Numbered from the stretch's first letter, positions 1-10,206 are shown. The stretch is 64,000 nucleotides of DNA from JBEULC01 sp045504435 (GCA_045504435.1 JBEULC010000001.1:620001-684000); one strand, 5' to 3'. Numbers and translations are program-made. Notes: a model not told the origin generated them from the sequence alone.

Positions 1-2538
1 ATTTTTAAGATCAAATCTCAAGAGGAGCAATATATAAACAATAATTTTTTAAATATTTTAAGCAATTCTACTGATATGAAAATCAGTGACATTATGCTAA
101 GTGAAATTGCCAATAACTTTAAGTTTAAAAAAGCAGGTATATTAGATCTACCCATAAAAATTGCCTTACAAGATAGTGCTTTTAGATTAACTTACATAAA
201 TATAAATTCCTTTTATATTTGGCAAATTATGTTGGTACAAAATAATTACTTGGAACAAGCTGATTTTAGTAAAGATCTGCTTTATAATTTGTCAGTTCCT
301 GTGATAGTGATTGGTTTTAATAGCCAAACTTTATATGCCAACGATGCTTTTAAAGAGTTATTTAAGATAGATTGTAGAGCTAATATTGATAATATTAATC
401 TGGCTAACTTAGTAATTAATATAGAAGAGGCTTCTTCTATAGAGGGAAAAGCCCATTATTTCCAAATCTCTAAATGTCTATGTAAAAATTCTTTAGGTGA
501 AGAATTTCAAGGAATAATTATACAAAATAATATGAGCGAGCAGGACAAATTAGCCTCAAATTATATGGCTTTTACTATTTTACCTTTAAACTTTATTAAT
601 ATAGCAGCTACGCAAAACAAATATAAAGCAGAAGAACAGAAATTAGTTTATCTAAAAGAAATTTCTAATCAGGCTCCTTTGGGTATCTTATTAATCGATG
701 AAAAAGACAATATTATAAAAGCTAATACCTATATTAAAAACCTCTTTGCTCTTGAAATAAATAATACTGAAACCGCTTCTTATGATTTTTCAGAAAATGA
801 TAAAGATTTTAGCGAAAAAGGTAGATTTGCTAACCAAAGTATGGATACTTATAATTACTGGAAAAAAATTAATTATGAGGATTCTAGAAATGAAGATAAG
901 CTCCTTAAAAAGCTCGAATATAAATCGCTTCCTGAAATTTTCGGTCCTAAAGAAAAATTTTGGCATACTAATTCCCTAAATACACCTAGAGAGCAAGAGT
1001 TAGGTAGACAGGAGCAAGAACTACAATTGGAGACCTTACAAGGAAGAAAACTTCTTAAATTTATAATGGTGCCTATATTAGATAAAAAAATTATTTATAT
1101 TATTGATTTAACTTACAATAAAGGCCTAGAAGCAGAAATAAAACTATCCCAAGGGTTGCAAACCATAGGTCAAATTGCCAGTGTGGTGGCCCATGACTTT
1201 AATAACTTATTAACCGCTATGATGAGCTTTACTCATTTTGCCCAAGAACGTCAAGCCGAAGATGATCCAGCGCGCGCAGATTTAGAACAGCTGCAACAAG
1301 TAGCTAATCGTTCTAAGGTAATGATTAAACAACTTTTAACTTTTTCCAGAAAACAAGATCTTAAAGCAGTGATTTTTGATTTAAACTCAGAAATTTCAGA
1401 TTTAATGACTACAATTTTGAGGTTAATGGGAGATAGAATAATACCTGCATTTGTTAGAGGAAAAAATGTGGGCAATATTTTAATGGATAAAGTTCAATTT
1501 CAGCAAATTATCACTAATTTAGTAGTTAATGCTAAAGATGCTATGCGTAAAGGAGGCAAATTAGATATAATTACTACTTCTATTAATTTAGCTACTTCTA
1601 AAGAAGGGGTAATAGGCACTATACCACCTGGGGAGTATGCCTTAATTGAGCTTAAAGATTCAGGTGAAGGCATAGGTAAAGAAAATATAAAACTGATTTT
1701 TCAATCTTATTTTTCTACCAAAGGAGATAAAGGAAATGGCCTCGGCCTTTCTACAGTAACTAAAATTGTTAAAGATAGTGCAGGATTTTTAGATGTAAAA
1801 AGCGTATTAGGTAAAGGCACGAGCTTTTATTTATATTTTCCTAAAGCTTACGAAGAGCAATTGTTACCTAAAGATTTTAAAATATCTGAACAACAATCTC
1901 CTTCTGAGCAGATAGTTTATACAAATCATGAAACAGTATCTAATTTAAAAATAGCGAAAAAATCCAAAGAGATTACTAAAGCTACTGAGGGGGAATTGGC
2001 ATTGCCCTTTAAACTTACTTCTCTTAAAGAAGCCCGCCTAAAAGAAGAGGATCAAGAAACAGTAGATTCAAGTAAAATAAAGGAAAATAAAGAGAATATT
2101 TATTCCGCTATAATCTCCCAAAAGCAAAATATTAGAAAAAAAGATCTAATTGATTTAACAGGTACAGAAACTATTTTGCTGGTGGAAGATGAACTACCAG
2201 TAAGAATGGTTTGCTGTAGATTGCTAAAAAGCAAAGGGTATACTGTTATAGAAGCGCAAAGTGGATTTGAAGCTTTAGAGTTGATCAAAGAGAAAAATCT
2301 TACTCATTTAGATTTAATCATTAGCGATGTAATGATGCCAGGAATGAGTGGTCCTGAAACTATCAGTATGGTAAGAGAGATTTTCCCAGAGGTAAAAACT
2401 ATCTTAATGTCAGGTTATGAGGAGGAAATTTTAAATGATATCGATGGAGATATTTCTTTAAAAGGTATATATTTTTTAGCTAAACCTTTTACGCCTGATG
2501 TCTTTGCGGCAAAAGTAAAATCAGTTATAAAACAATAA
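1..2538 (+). CDS. cckA: CckA-like hybrid sensor histidine kinase, 5' end outside window
   Basis: The frame is open from base 1 through the ATG at 76, so the gene very probably begins upstream and at least 845 codons are seen. Numbering from ATG 76: two PAS-like segments (about 70-110 and 195-225), a HisKA domain with the CckA-type H-box VVAHDFNNLLTA (His373), an HATPase domain with an N-box around NLVVNAKDAM, G1 DSGEGIG and G2 GNGLGLS, then a linker of about 100 residues and a C-terminal receiver domain with phospho-acceptor Asp751 in ISDVMMPGMSG. In Alphaproteobacteria CckA sends phosphate through ChpT to CtrA. Neither partner is in this window. Any N-terminal membrane segments would lie upstream. 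The FNNLLTA H-box with a C-terminal receiver supports CckA over a generic hybrid kinase. Confidence 0.87.
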   Translation: MFKIKSQEEQYINNNFLNILSNSTDMKISDIMLSEIANNFKFKKAGILDLPIKIALQDSAFRLTYININSFYIWQIMLVQNNYLEQADFSKDLLYNLSVPVIVIGFNSQTLYANDAFKELFKIDCRANIDNINLANLVINIEEASSIEGKAHYFQISKCLCKNSLGEEFQGIIIQNNMSEQDKLASNYMAFTILPLNFINIAATQNKYKAEEQKLVYLKEISNQAPLGILLIDEKDNIIKANTYIKNLFALEINNTETASYDFSENDKDFSEKGRFANQSMDTYNYWKKINYEDSRNEDKLLKKLEYKSLPEIFGPKEKFWHTNSLNTPREQELGRQEQELQLETLQGRKLLKFIMVPILDKKIIYIIDLTYNKGLEAEIKLSQGLQTIGQIASVVAHDFNNLLTAMMSFTHFAQERQAEDDPARADLEQLQQVANRSKVMIKQLLTFSRKQDLKAVIFDLNSEISDLMTTILRLMGDRIIPAFVRGKNVGNILMDKVQFQQIITNLVVNAKDAMRKGGKLDIITTSINLATSKEGVIGTIPPGEYALIELKDSGEGIGKENIKLIFQSYFSTKGDKGNGLGLSTVTKIVKDSAGFLDVKSVLGKGTSFYLYFPKAYEEQLLPKDFKISEQQSPSEQIVYTNHETVSNLKIAKKSKEITKATEGELALPFKLTSLKEARLKEEDQETVDSSKIKENKENIYSAIISQKQNIRKKDLIDLTGTETILLVEDELPVRMVCCRLLKSKGYTVIEAQSGFEALELIKEKNLTHLDLIISDVMMPGMSGPETISMVREIFPEVKTILMSGYEEEILNDIDGDISLKGIYFLAKPFTPDVFAAKVKSVIKQ

Positions 2539-2698
2539 ATATATAAATTAATTTAATTGAGTAAAGGCTTTAAGTGCACTAGATTAATCCCTTTATTTTT
2601 TAAAGGAAAAATGTTAATAATAAGGTATTATTTGCGCTATCTTTTGCTAAAAGTGCAACTATGTAGAATTATATCAAACTAACTTCATTGGAGGAAAA

Positions 2699-3823
2699 AT
2701 GGATAAAGGTAAAGCTTTAGAAAATGCGATAGCCCAAATAGAGAGAGCCTTTGGTAAAGGATCAGCCATGAAGCTAGGTCAAAAGGGCAAAAACATAGAA
2801 GTTGAGGTTATACCTACAGGTTCTTTAGGTTTAAATATAGCTTTAGGTATTGGGGGTCTTCCAAGAGGAAGAGTAGTAGAAATTTATGGTAATGAAAGTT
2901 CAGGTAAAACTACTTTGGCTTTACATGTAATTGCAGAAGCCCAGAAAAAGGGCGGTGTATGCGCTTTTATTGATGCTGAACATGCTTTAGATCCTTCTTA
3001 TGCAAAAAAACTAGGGGTGGATATTTCTGAACTAATAGTATCGCAACCAGATTCAGGGGAACAGGCTTTAGAAATAACTGATACTTTAGTGCGTTCAGGG
3101 GGAGTAGATGTTTTAGTAGTAGATAGTGTGGCCGCATTAGTACCTAAAGCGGAATTAGAAGGAGAAATGGGAGATTCTCATATGGGCCTGCAAGCAAGAT
3201 TAATGTCCCAAGCTCTTAGAAAGCTAACTTCTTCAGTTTCAAAATCTAATACTTTGATAATATTTATTAATCAGATAAGAATGAAAATTGGCATCGCCTA
3301 CGGCAATCCTGAAACTACTACAGGAGGTAATGCATTAAAGTTTTATGCTTCGGTACGTTTAGAAATAAGGAGGCAAACTCCAATTAAAGATGGAGATGTG
3401 ATTAAAGGAAATACTACCATGGTAAAAGTAGTAAAAAATAAAATGGCTCCTCCTTTTAGAATTGCTGAGTTTGATATTATGTATGGTAACGGGATTTCAA
3501 GAGCAAGTGAAGTAGTAGATTTAGCAGTTAAAGCTGGAATTATTGATAAAGCAGGTTCGTGGTTTGCTTATGGAGATGAAAAAATCGGCCAAGGTAAGGA
3601 AAAAGCTAAAGACTATCTAATTGCCAATCCAAAGATCATGGCTGAAATTGAAGCTAAAATTTTCAATAATTTAGTGGTAATTGAGGATAAAATGTTAGAA
3701 ACTAGTCCGCATGCCGTAGCTAAAGATCCAGAGGATAATGGGGTTATTAGCAGCAATGAAGAAACTAATCAAGAAGCCTCAGATGAAGATGACCAAAAAG
3801 CTACAAAAAAATTTAAAAAGTAG
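2699..3823 (+). CDS. recA: Recombinase RecA
   Basis: DNA-dependent ATPase that forms filaments on single-stranded DNA, drives homologous recombination and repair, and in many bacteria triggers LexA cleavage. At 374 aa it has the usual family length. Walker A GNESSGKTT is at residues 64-72 (Lys70), with the family's usual Pro replaced by Asn. Core segments LIIFINQIRMKIG and GNALKFYASVRLEIRR are intact. The C-terminus is the typical acidic tail and ends in a short lysine-rich stretch. The ATG follows a clear GGAGG at about 2691. It is transcribed alone: the upstream gap is 160 bp and a terminator follows at 3921. Confidence 0.97.
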   Translation: MDKGKALENAIAQIERAFGKGSAMKLGQKGKNIEVEVIPTGSLGLNIALGIGGLPRGRVVEIYGNESSGKTTLALHVIAEAQKKGGVCAFIDAEHALDPSYAKKLGVDISELIVSQPDSGEQALEITDTLVRSGGVDVLVVDSVAALVPKAELEGEMGDSHMGLQARLMSQALRKLTSSVSKSNTLIIFINQIRMKIGIAYGNPETTTGGNALKFYASVRLEIRRQTPIKDGDVIKGNTTMVKVVKNKMAPPFRIAEFDIMYGNGISRASEVVDLAVKAGIIDKAGSWFAYGDEKIGQGKEKAKDYLIANPKIMAEIEAKIFNNLVVIEDKMLETSPHAVAKDPEDNGVISSNEETNQEASDEDDQKATKKFKK

Positions 3824-3920
3824 TTAAATATAAAACATTAGATATTCCTAATGACCCCTAATTTTTAGCTATAAGTTGGGTGTATCTACTTTAATTTAAT
3901 TAGCGGTAAATTATCTAATT

Positions 3921-3949
3921 GGCTCTTTTTTTATAAAGAGCCTTTTGTT
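3921..3949 (+). terminator. Intrinsic terminator after recA
   Basis: An 8-bp perfect stem GGCTCTTT (3921-3928) / AAAGAGCC (3935-3942) with a 6-nt loop is followed by TTTTGTT. It separates recA from alaS. Confidence 0.75.
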
Positions 3950-3990
3950 ATAAATTATTAATAAGACTTTAATTATAACCTAAGGAACAG

Positions 3991-6696
3991 GTGGTATTAA
4001 GCACTTGTGATATAAATATGATCACCTACCAACTGCGTCATAAATTTTTAAATTATTTTATTAAAAACGGCCATACTTTACTACCCTCTTCTTCTTTAAT
4101 CCCCCATAATGATGATACATTATTGTTTACTAATTCAGGGATGGTGCAATTTAAAAACATTTTTACAGGATTAGAAAAGCCCCTTTGTTCAACCGTAACT
4201 ACTGCCCAAAAATGCTTACGTGCTGGTGGTAAGCATAACGATTTAGATAATGTAGGATATACAGCCCGCCATCATACCTTTTTTGAAATGTTGGGTAATT
4301 TTTCCTTTGGCGATTATTTCAAGGAGCAGGCAATTTTATATGCCTGGGAATTTATTACCAAAGAGTTAGGCCTACCTAAAGAAAAATTAGTAGCAACAGT
4401 GTATCATGAAGATAATGAATCCTGGAATTTGTGGAAAAAAATTAGTGGCTTAGCAGATGATAAAATTATCAAAATTTATACTGCTGATAATTTTTGGTCA
4501 ATGGGTGATCTAGGGCCCTGTGGACCTTGTACAGAAATCTTTTATGATCATGGGGATAAAATTCCAGGGGATTTTCCAGGAACGGCTGAACAAGATGGGG
4601 AAAGATTTGTAGAAATATGGAATTTAGTTTTTATGCAATATGAAAAGCTAAAAGACGGTAGTATGATAAATCTTAAAAAATCTTGTGTTGATACTGGTAT
4701 GGGTCTAGAACGAACTGCTGCAATCATGCAAGGTGTACAAGATAATTATGATACTGATATTTTTAAAAATATTATTCAAGCTGAAGAAGAAATTCTAAAA
4801 GTCAAAATGACTTCTAAAAATAAAGCGGGTTTTAAGGTCATTGCTGATCATCTAAGAGCTAGTAGCTTTATGATTTTAGATGGGATTTTACCATCTAATG
4901 AGGGCAGGGGATACGTTTTACGTAGAATTCTTAGAAGGGCAGTACGATATGCCCACCTTTTAGGGGCTAATGAGCCTATTATTTATCAATTATTCCCAGT
5001 TTTAAAAAACCAAATGGGTAAAGAATATAAAGATTTAGTGGTTAAAGAAAAATTTATTATAGATACCTTACAACAAGAAGAAGTTAAATTTTACGAAACC
5101 TTTGAAACAGGGATTAAAATACTTAATGAGGAAATTGGTAAGTTAAAAAGTGGGGAGATTTTCCCTGGGAAAATGGCGTTTAAACTTTATGACACCTTTG
5201 GTTTTTCTGTGGATTTAACTCAAGATGTACTAAAATCTCATCATATAGAGCTTGATAAGCAAGAGTTTGAGGTTGCTTTTGCTCATCATCGCAATTTAGC
5301 TAAAAAATCATGGCAAGGTAGCGGAGAAAATAAAGAAGATCCTATCTGGTTTGAATTAAGTGAGGAATTGCCGGCCACTTCTTTTGTAGGATATCAAAGG
5401 CTTAAACAACAAGCTAAAATTTTAAGTCTTTTAGTTCCTAAGAAAGATAATTTTTTACAAAAGGTAAATAGCTTACAAACAGGAGAGGAAGGTTACCTAA
5501 TTGTAGATCAAACACCTTTTTATGCAGAAATGGGGGGACAGGTGGGGGATAAAGGCTATTTTTTTTGGGAGGTTGAAGGCTCCAATAGTACCTCATCTAA
5601 ATTATTGATTAAAGTTTTAGATACAATAAAAAAACAGGGTGATTTATTTGTTCATAAAGTAAGAGTAATTGAAGGGGAAGTTACTTTAGATAGTGAGGTA
5701 ATCGCAGAGGTAAATAGCCCCCTAAGAAGAAGCATAGCCCGTCATCATACAGGGGTTCACTTGCTTTATAGTGCTTTGCGTAAAATTTTAGGAGGGTATA
5801 TCAATCAACAAGGTTCCTTAGTTAATGAACAAAAGTTGCGTTTTGATATTTCACACAATAAGCCTTTAAGTAGTCAGGAAGTTACTTTAATAGAAGAAAA
5901 TATCAATGAAGCGATCTTATCTAACTTACCAGTGGTAATAGAAAGTATGGATTTTGATGTGGCAATTTCTAAAGGAGTTTTTATGTTAGCAGGCGAAAAA
6001 TATCCTAAAATAGCAAGGACGGTAAAAATTGGAGATGAAAAAAGCAATTTATATGATTTTGAATTGTGTGGAGGTACCCATGTTAGCGCTACGGGAGAAT
6101 TAGGCTTATTTAAAATTATTTCTGAAGGATCCATTGCTTCAGGGGTAAGAAGAATAGAAGCAGTTTGTGGCCTTAAAGCGCTTGAATATTTTAATGAAAT
6201 TGAGCAAAGGATTAGATCTGCTGCTAAATTATTAGGCTCTGATTATAAAAATCTAGAAGAAAAAATACCTAATCTCCTTGAAGAAAATAGAAAAATTAAA
6301 AAGGATGCTGAAGCGTTGAGTATGAAATATTATCTTAGCCTTTTAAATAATAGTGAAAAAAAGATTGGAAGGCTTAATTATATATCAGGTGTATTAACAG
6401 ATTTAGATGCTAAAGGATTAAGAAATTTAGCTACAATAGTGGTTAATAAATCTAATACATGTGCTTTACTTTTTGCCCCTAATTCTAAGGAAGCTATTGA
6501 AAAGGTGGCTTTTATCTTAATACTATCCAAAGATTTAGAAAAGGAGTTAGATATCACTATTTTAGGCCAAAAGGTATTGGCGGAATTAGATGCTACAGGC
6601 GGAGGAAGTAAAGGATTATTGCAAGGAGTAGGAAATTTAAGAAATGTTGAACAAACTAAACAGGCTTTAGAAGATTTGCTAAGTTCTTTGAATTAA
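3991..6696 (+). CDS. alaS: Alanyl-tRNA synthetase
   Basis: Charges tRNA-Ala and edits misacylated Ser/Gly-tRNA-Ala. The class II catalytic domain opens with LRHKFLNYFIKNGH and TNSGMVQFKN. The editing domain carries the metal ligands in RHHTGVHLL and CGGTHV. A C-terminal DHHA1-like region with the glycine-rich ATGGGSKG follows. The GTG start at 3991 (901 aa) has AAGGA four bases upstream. An ATG at 4018 (892 aa) matches the usual family N-terminus better but has no evident ribosome site, so the start is uncertain by nine residues. It is a single gene, 167 bp after recA; recA next to alaS is a common bacterial order. Confidence 0.96.
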   Translation: MVLSTCDINMITYQLRHKFLNYFIKNGHTLLPSSSLIPHNDDTLLFTNSGMVQFKNIFTGLEKPLCSTVTTAQKCLRAGGKHNDLDNVGYTARHHTFFEMLGNFSFGDYFKEQAILYAWEFITKELGLPKEKLVATVYHEDNESWNLWKKISGLADDKIIKIYTADNFWSMGDLGPCGPCTEIFYDHGDKIPGDFPGTAEQDGERFVEIWNLVFMQYEKLKDGSMINLKKSCVDTGMGLERTAAIMQGVQDNYDTDIFKNIIQAEEEILKVKMTSKNKAGFKVIADHLRASSFMILDGILPSNEGRGYVLRRILRRAVRYAHLLGANEPIIYQLFPVLKNQMGKEYKDLVVKEKFIIDTLQQEEVKFYETFETGIKILNEEIGKLKSGEIFPGKMAFKLYDTFGFSVDLTQDVLKSHHIELDKQEFEVAFAHHRNLAKKSWQGSGENKEDPIWFELSEELPATSFVGYQRLKQQAKILSLLVPKKDNFLQKVNSLQTGEEGYLIVDQTPFYAEMGGQVGDKGYFFWEVEGSNSTSSKLLIKVLDTIKKQGDLFVHKVRVIEGEVTLDSEVIAEVNSPLRRSIARHHTGVHLLYSALRKILGGYINQQGSLVNEQKLRFDISHNKPLSSQEVTLIEENINEAILSNLPVVIESMDFDVAISKGVFMLAGEKYPKIARTVKIGDEKSNLYDFELCGGTHVSATGELGLFKIISEGSIASGVRRIEAVCGLKALEYFNEIEQRIRSAAKLLGSDYKNLEEKIPNLLEENRKIKKDAEALSMKYYLSLLNNSEKKIGRLNYISGVLTDLDAKGLRNLATIVVNKSNTCALLFAPNSKEAIEKVAFILILSKDLEKELDITILGQKVLAELDATGGGSKGLLQGVGNLRNVEQTKQALEDLLSSLN

Positions 6697-7022
6697 CAGA
6701 AAGTTAGGAGCATAAAAGTAGTTTTTACTCTTAAGAAATGATCCTTAAATAATTGTAGTTAACTATTATTACAGATTCCTATATTTTCCTAAAGATCCAT
6801 GGACTTTAGATAGTTAATGGTGAGACTTTAAAAAATTTTACCCTAATTTATCTTTGGTTCTTGTGTTATTTAGAAAAATAAGGCAACAAGATAGGAAAGG
6901 AGAATTTTTACTTTTTTCTAATTATATCCTCTTCAGAAGTAAGAAAGCCTAATTTTTTGTATTATCAAATATCCTGAAACTTTTTGTATTATCAAATATC
7001 CTGAAACTGATCTATCATATGG
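6697..7022. other. Intergenic region between convergent alaS and the cyclophilin gene
   Basis: No coding potential is seen in these 326 bases. The only structure noticed is a perfect 27-bp tandem duplication at its right end (6954-7007), just past the cyclophilin stop codon. Confidence 0.6.
6954..7007. repeat. Perfect 27-bp tandem duplication
   Basis: Two identical 27-base copies lie head to tail, 6954-6980 and 6981-7007, each starting TTTTTGTATTATC and ending ATCCTGAAAC. They sit 15 bases beyond the cyclophilin stop. Identity with no drift suggests a recent slippage duplication. Confidence 0.9.
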
Positions 7023-8369
7023 CTAACGTGTTGGAACGGTAGCCCCCCTAGGAGGCGTAGGTTGAGAGCTATAACCTGTATAATTTGGGGTAGTGGTAAT
7101 AATAGGAGTAAAATTATTACCATCAGATATGGTATCTACAGGGTTGATATTGGAAGACTCTTCGGCCTCCGTAGTTGCTAAAGTGGTGCCCATAGAGTTT
7201 TCAGCAGTAGCTTTGCTTTTTGAAGTAATCTCTGTGGAAGGGCGCTCGCTTACATTGCTCAACGAAGTATCTCTTGAAGTGGCACTATCAGTAATTTTAT
7301 TATCAGATTTATTAGAGCTAGATGTTTCCGTAAGAGTAGCTTTTATACTAGAAGAAGCTATCGGAGCTTGTGTAGTAGCGGAAGGAACCTCTGTAACAGA
7401 AGAAAAGCGTGTGCTGCCTGCGGTATTGTTAGTAGCAGAAGGGAGTAGATCGGCTGCTATAGTAACTTTATTGATAACTACAGGAGTTTTCAAGAAACCT
7501 TCATTAGTAAAAGAGCCTTCTATGGTTTCTAAATAATCCATCCCTGAAACTACTCTACCAAATATACTGTATTTATCATCAAGCCAAGCAAAACTATTAA
7601 AAGTTATAAAAAATTGCGAGTCATCACTTTTTAAATTACCTGTATTTGAAAAAGCAATACTTCCTCTTTCAAATTTTAAGTCAGATAGCTCAGCTTCTTG
7701 TAAATTTCCTGATCCTCCATAACCCGTATCTGTGGGATCTCCACCTTGAATAAAATAATTGGGAATTAATCTAAAGAAGGTACTATCAGTATAAAATCCC
7801 GATCTCACCATTTTTTTAAAGTGTTCTACAGCTTTAGGGGCTTTGCTAGGATAAAGCTCAATCAAAATAGTTTTTTCTGTGGTATAGATAATTGCATAGT
7901 TTTCCCCTTTAGAGGTTACTCCTATCATTTCTTGCAAACTTAATCCTGCTTCTTCTAAAAAGGCATAATTATCTTGAACATTTTTAGCAATTTGGGCAGA
8001 AAGGGCATTGTATTCAGGCAGTAATTGCAAAGCATGCTCAACCTTACTAGAGGATTTTGCACCTGCATTAGAAGTACTTGTATTTCTAGCATTTGCATTT
8101 TGCGCAGTAACTTGAGGTGGAGCAACATAAGGGTTATTAGCAACCGTTGCACTCCTAGTTATAGTAGTAACACTAGGTATTATAGGAGTATTTGTGATAG
8201 ATTGAGGGGTAGTAGAAGTAGATGGAGTAAAAGTAGGGCCAATAACAGGAGGCTCAGCGGCCTTTATTTCAGCGGTTTTTAATATTCCAAAGAATCCTAT
8301 CTTAAGGTCTATTGTAGGAGTTAGTATAAAGGCTAGCATAAGTATAAAGGAAAAAAGTAAGGTTTTCAT
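7023..8369 (-). CDS. Secreted cyclophilin-type peptidyl-prolyl isomerase with low-complexity flanks
   Basis: Catalyses cis-trans isomerisation of prolyl bonds, here probably in the periplasm. The N-terminus has a hydrophobic signal-like segment (about residues 3-18, perhaps to 30). A Pro/Thr/Ser-rich stretch follows to about residue 110. The cyclophilin domain (about 150-310) has FFRLIPNYFIQGGDP, the SQFFIT segment and FGRVVSGMDYL. The last 130 residues are Ser/Thr/Asn-rich and look disordered. Bacterial cyclophilins are commonly 160-200 aa, so at 448 aa this one is unusually long because of the two flanks. It stands alone on minus between alaS and pyk, convergent with alaS and divergent from pyk. 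The domain assignment is firm; the cell location is inferred. Confidence 0.88.
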   Translation of the reverse strand: MKTLLFSFILMLAFILTPTIDLKIGFFGILKTAEIKAAEPPVIGPTFTPSTSTTPQSITNTPIIPSVTTITRSATVANNPYVAPPQVTAQNANARNTSTSNAGAKSSSKVEHALQLLPEYNALSAQIAKNVQDNYAFLEEAGLSLQEMIGVTSKGENYAIIYTTEKTILIELYPSKAPKAVEHFKKMVRSGFYTDSTFFRLIPNYFIQGGDPTDTGYGGSGNLQEAELSDLKFERGSIAFSNTGNLKSDDSQFFITFNSFAWLDDKYSIFGRVVSGMDYLETIEGSFTNEGFLKTPVVINKVTIAADLLPSATNNTAGSTRFSSVTEVPSATTQAPIASSSIKATLTETSSSNKSDNKITDSATSRDTSLSNVSERPSTEITSKSKATAENSMGTTLATTEAEESSNINPVDTISDGNNFTPIITTTPNYTGYSSQPTPPRGATVPTR

Positions 8370-8702
8370 CTAATTTTATCTTTTTCTAAAATTCTCTATT
8401 AATAAATTTTAGTGATTTTAATTAATCAAGGCTGGGTATTTTTTCTTATTAATTGTGCAAAAGATAAATCACTAATAATTAATATAAGCTTTTGGTTAAA
8501 TTTAAGCAAAGTAAATCAAAGGATAATTATTTAAATAATAATAGATCATAAATTAATATTTACCAAACACTAATTTATAGTTTATAATAAGACTATCTAT
8601 GAATAAGATTAGTAAATCCTTATTTAATTGAAAAAGCTTTTAATAATTTTTATAATTCATAAATGAGATACTTAAACATAATTATGATATACAAGGTGTA
8701 AT
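8370..8702. other. Divergent intergenic region between cyclophilin and pyk
   Basis: These 333 very AT-rich bases separate two divergently transcribed genes and must hold both promoters. I could not pick out convincing -35/-10 pairs, an operator or any small gene. Confidence 0.5.
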
Positions 8703-10163
8703 ATGCAAGTTAATAAAGAATCTAAAAGAGTTAAGATAGTTTCTACTATAGGACCTGTAAGCAGAAGCTTTGAAATGTTAGAGAAGCTTTTCTTGGCAGG
8801 GGTTAATGTCTTTCGCCTAAACTTTAGCCATTCAAACTACGAGGAACATACAGAAAGCTATAATAATATTAGAGCAGTTTCAAAAAAGTATGGAGTGCCT
8901 TTATCTATATTAGCTGATATGCAAGGACCAAAATTAAGAGTAGGAAAATTTAAAAATAAAAAAGAATTTTTAGAATTAGAACAAAAATTTATCCTAGATT
9001 TAAATGAAGAATTAGGGGATACTACCAGGGTTTGTTTACCTCATCCTGAAATTTTTGAAGCTTTAAAAGAAGGCGATAGTTTGTTAATCGATGATGGTAA
9101 AATTAGATTGCAAGTTGAGCAATGCGGCGCTAATTATGCGGAAACTATTGTGAAAGCTGCAGGTTATATTTCAGATAAAAAAGGAGTAAATTTTCCTTCT
9201 GGTATCTTAAAACTTTCTCCTTTAACGGAAAAGGATTTAAAAGATCTAGATTTTGCATTAAATTTAGGGGTAGATTATATTGGATTATCTTTTGTGCAAT
9301 TATCACCTGATGTGGAACAAGCTAGAGAACTAATTAAAGGCAGAGCTAAAATAATTTCTAAAATAGAAAAACCCTCTGCTGTGGAAAATATAACTTCTAT
9401 TATTGAAGCCTCAGATGGAATTATGGTAGCTCGTGGTGATTTAGGGGTAGAAATTCCTACTGAAGAAGTTCCTGTGGTACAAAAAATGATCATTAGAGAG
9501 TGTAGGCGTCAATCTAAACCTGTAATTGTAGCAACTCAAATGCTAGATTCAATGACCAATGCTCCTATTCCTACCAGAGCAGAGGCCTCAGATGTAGCTA
9601 ATGCAGTTTATGATGGGACAGATGCAGTGATGTTATCTGGAGAAACCACAGTAGGAGAGTTTCCGGTGGAAACAGTAAATGTTATGGCAAACATTATTTC
9701 TTCTGTAGAAAATGATCCTTTATATTGGGATGTTTTAAAAACTTCTTATGATCATATTATTAAATCATATTTAGAAAAAAATCCTAAAGAAAAGCATGTA
9801 AGTATAGGAAGGGCTATTTCTATCGCCGCCAAAGAAATTGCAGATGCCGTGGACGCTAAGGTTATAGTAGCCTTTTCTTTTCAAGGAACAACGGCGCATA
9901 GAATAAGCCATCAACGTCCAAGAGCTAAAATTTTATGTATAACTGATAATCCTGTACTTTATAATCAATTAAATTTAGGTTGGGGTATTACACCTTTATT
10001 AGTAGAGACAGTAAGTTCTTTTTCTGAAATTGCTGATCTGGCATCTTCTTGGCTCAAAACCAATAATTGGGTTAAAATTGGCGAAAAATTCTTAGTAGTA
10101 GCTGGAGTTCCCGTAGGCTTAGGCGGCATAACCAATTCTATTAGAGTTTTAGAAATGGAATAA
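8703..10163 (+). CDS. pyk: Pyruvate kinase
   Basis: Converts phosphoenolpyruvate and ADP to pyruvate and ATP, the last step of glycolysis. At 486 aa it has the normal length. The N-terminal barrel begins with KIVSTIGPVS, and GVNVFRLNFSHSNYEEH, ILADMQGPKLRVG, the active-site segment ISKIEKPSAV and MVARGDLGVEIP are all intact. The C-terminal domain includes the QGTTAHRISHQRP stretch. The ATG follows AGGTG closely. Because a sugar PTS component is encoded in the same window, this enzyme competes with the PTS for phosphoenolpyruvate (inference). Confidence 0.96.
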   Translation: MQVNKESKRVKIVSTIGPVSRSFEMLEKLFLAGVNVFRLNFSHSNYEEHTESYNNIRAVSKKYGVPLSILADMQGPKLRVGKFKNKKEFLELEQKFILDLNEELGDTTRVCLPHPEIFEALKEGDSLLIDDGKIRLQVEQCGANYAETIVKAAGYISDKKGVNFPSGILKLSPLTEKDLKDLDFALNLGVDYIGLSFVQLSPDVEQARELIKGRAKIISKIEKPSAVENITSIIEASDGIMVARGDLGVEIPTEEVPVVQKMIIRECRRQSKPVIVATQMLDSMTNAPIPTRAEASDVANAVYDGTDAVMLSGETTVGEFPVETVNVMANIISSVENDPLYWDVLKTSYDHIIKSYLEKNPKEKHVSIGRAISIAAKEIADAVDAKVIVAFSFQGTTAHRISHQRPRAKILCITDNPVLYNQLNLGWGITPLLVETVSSFSEIADLASSWLKTNNWVKIGEKFLVVAGVPVGLGGITNSIRVLEME

Positions 10164-10168
10164 ACTAA

Positions 10169-10206
10169 AAATCGCACTTATATGATTAATAGAATAGGTG
10201 CGATTT
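10169..10206 (+). terminator. Hairpin after pyk
   Basis: AAATCGCACTTAT pairs with ATAGGTGCGATTT, one T-G wobble apart from perfect, around a loop of about 12 nt. A weak T-rich tail follows. It starts five bases after the pyk stop. Confidence 0.6.

Noticed and set aside
7093..7536. 147-codon frame on plus opposite the cyclophilin tail
   Set aside because: It is the mirror of a low-complexity Ser/Thr-rich tail and has no ribosome site; an open antisense frame is expected there.
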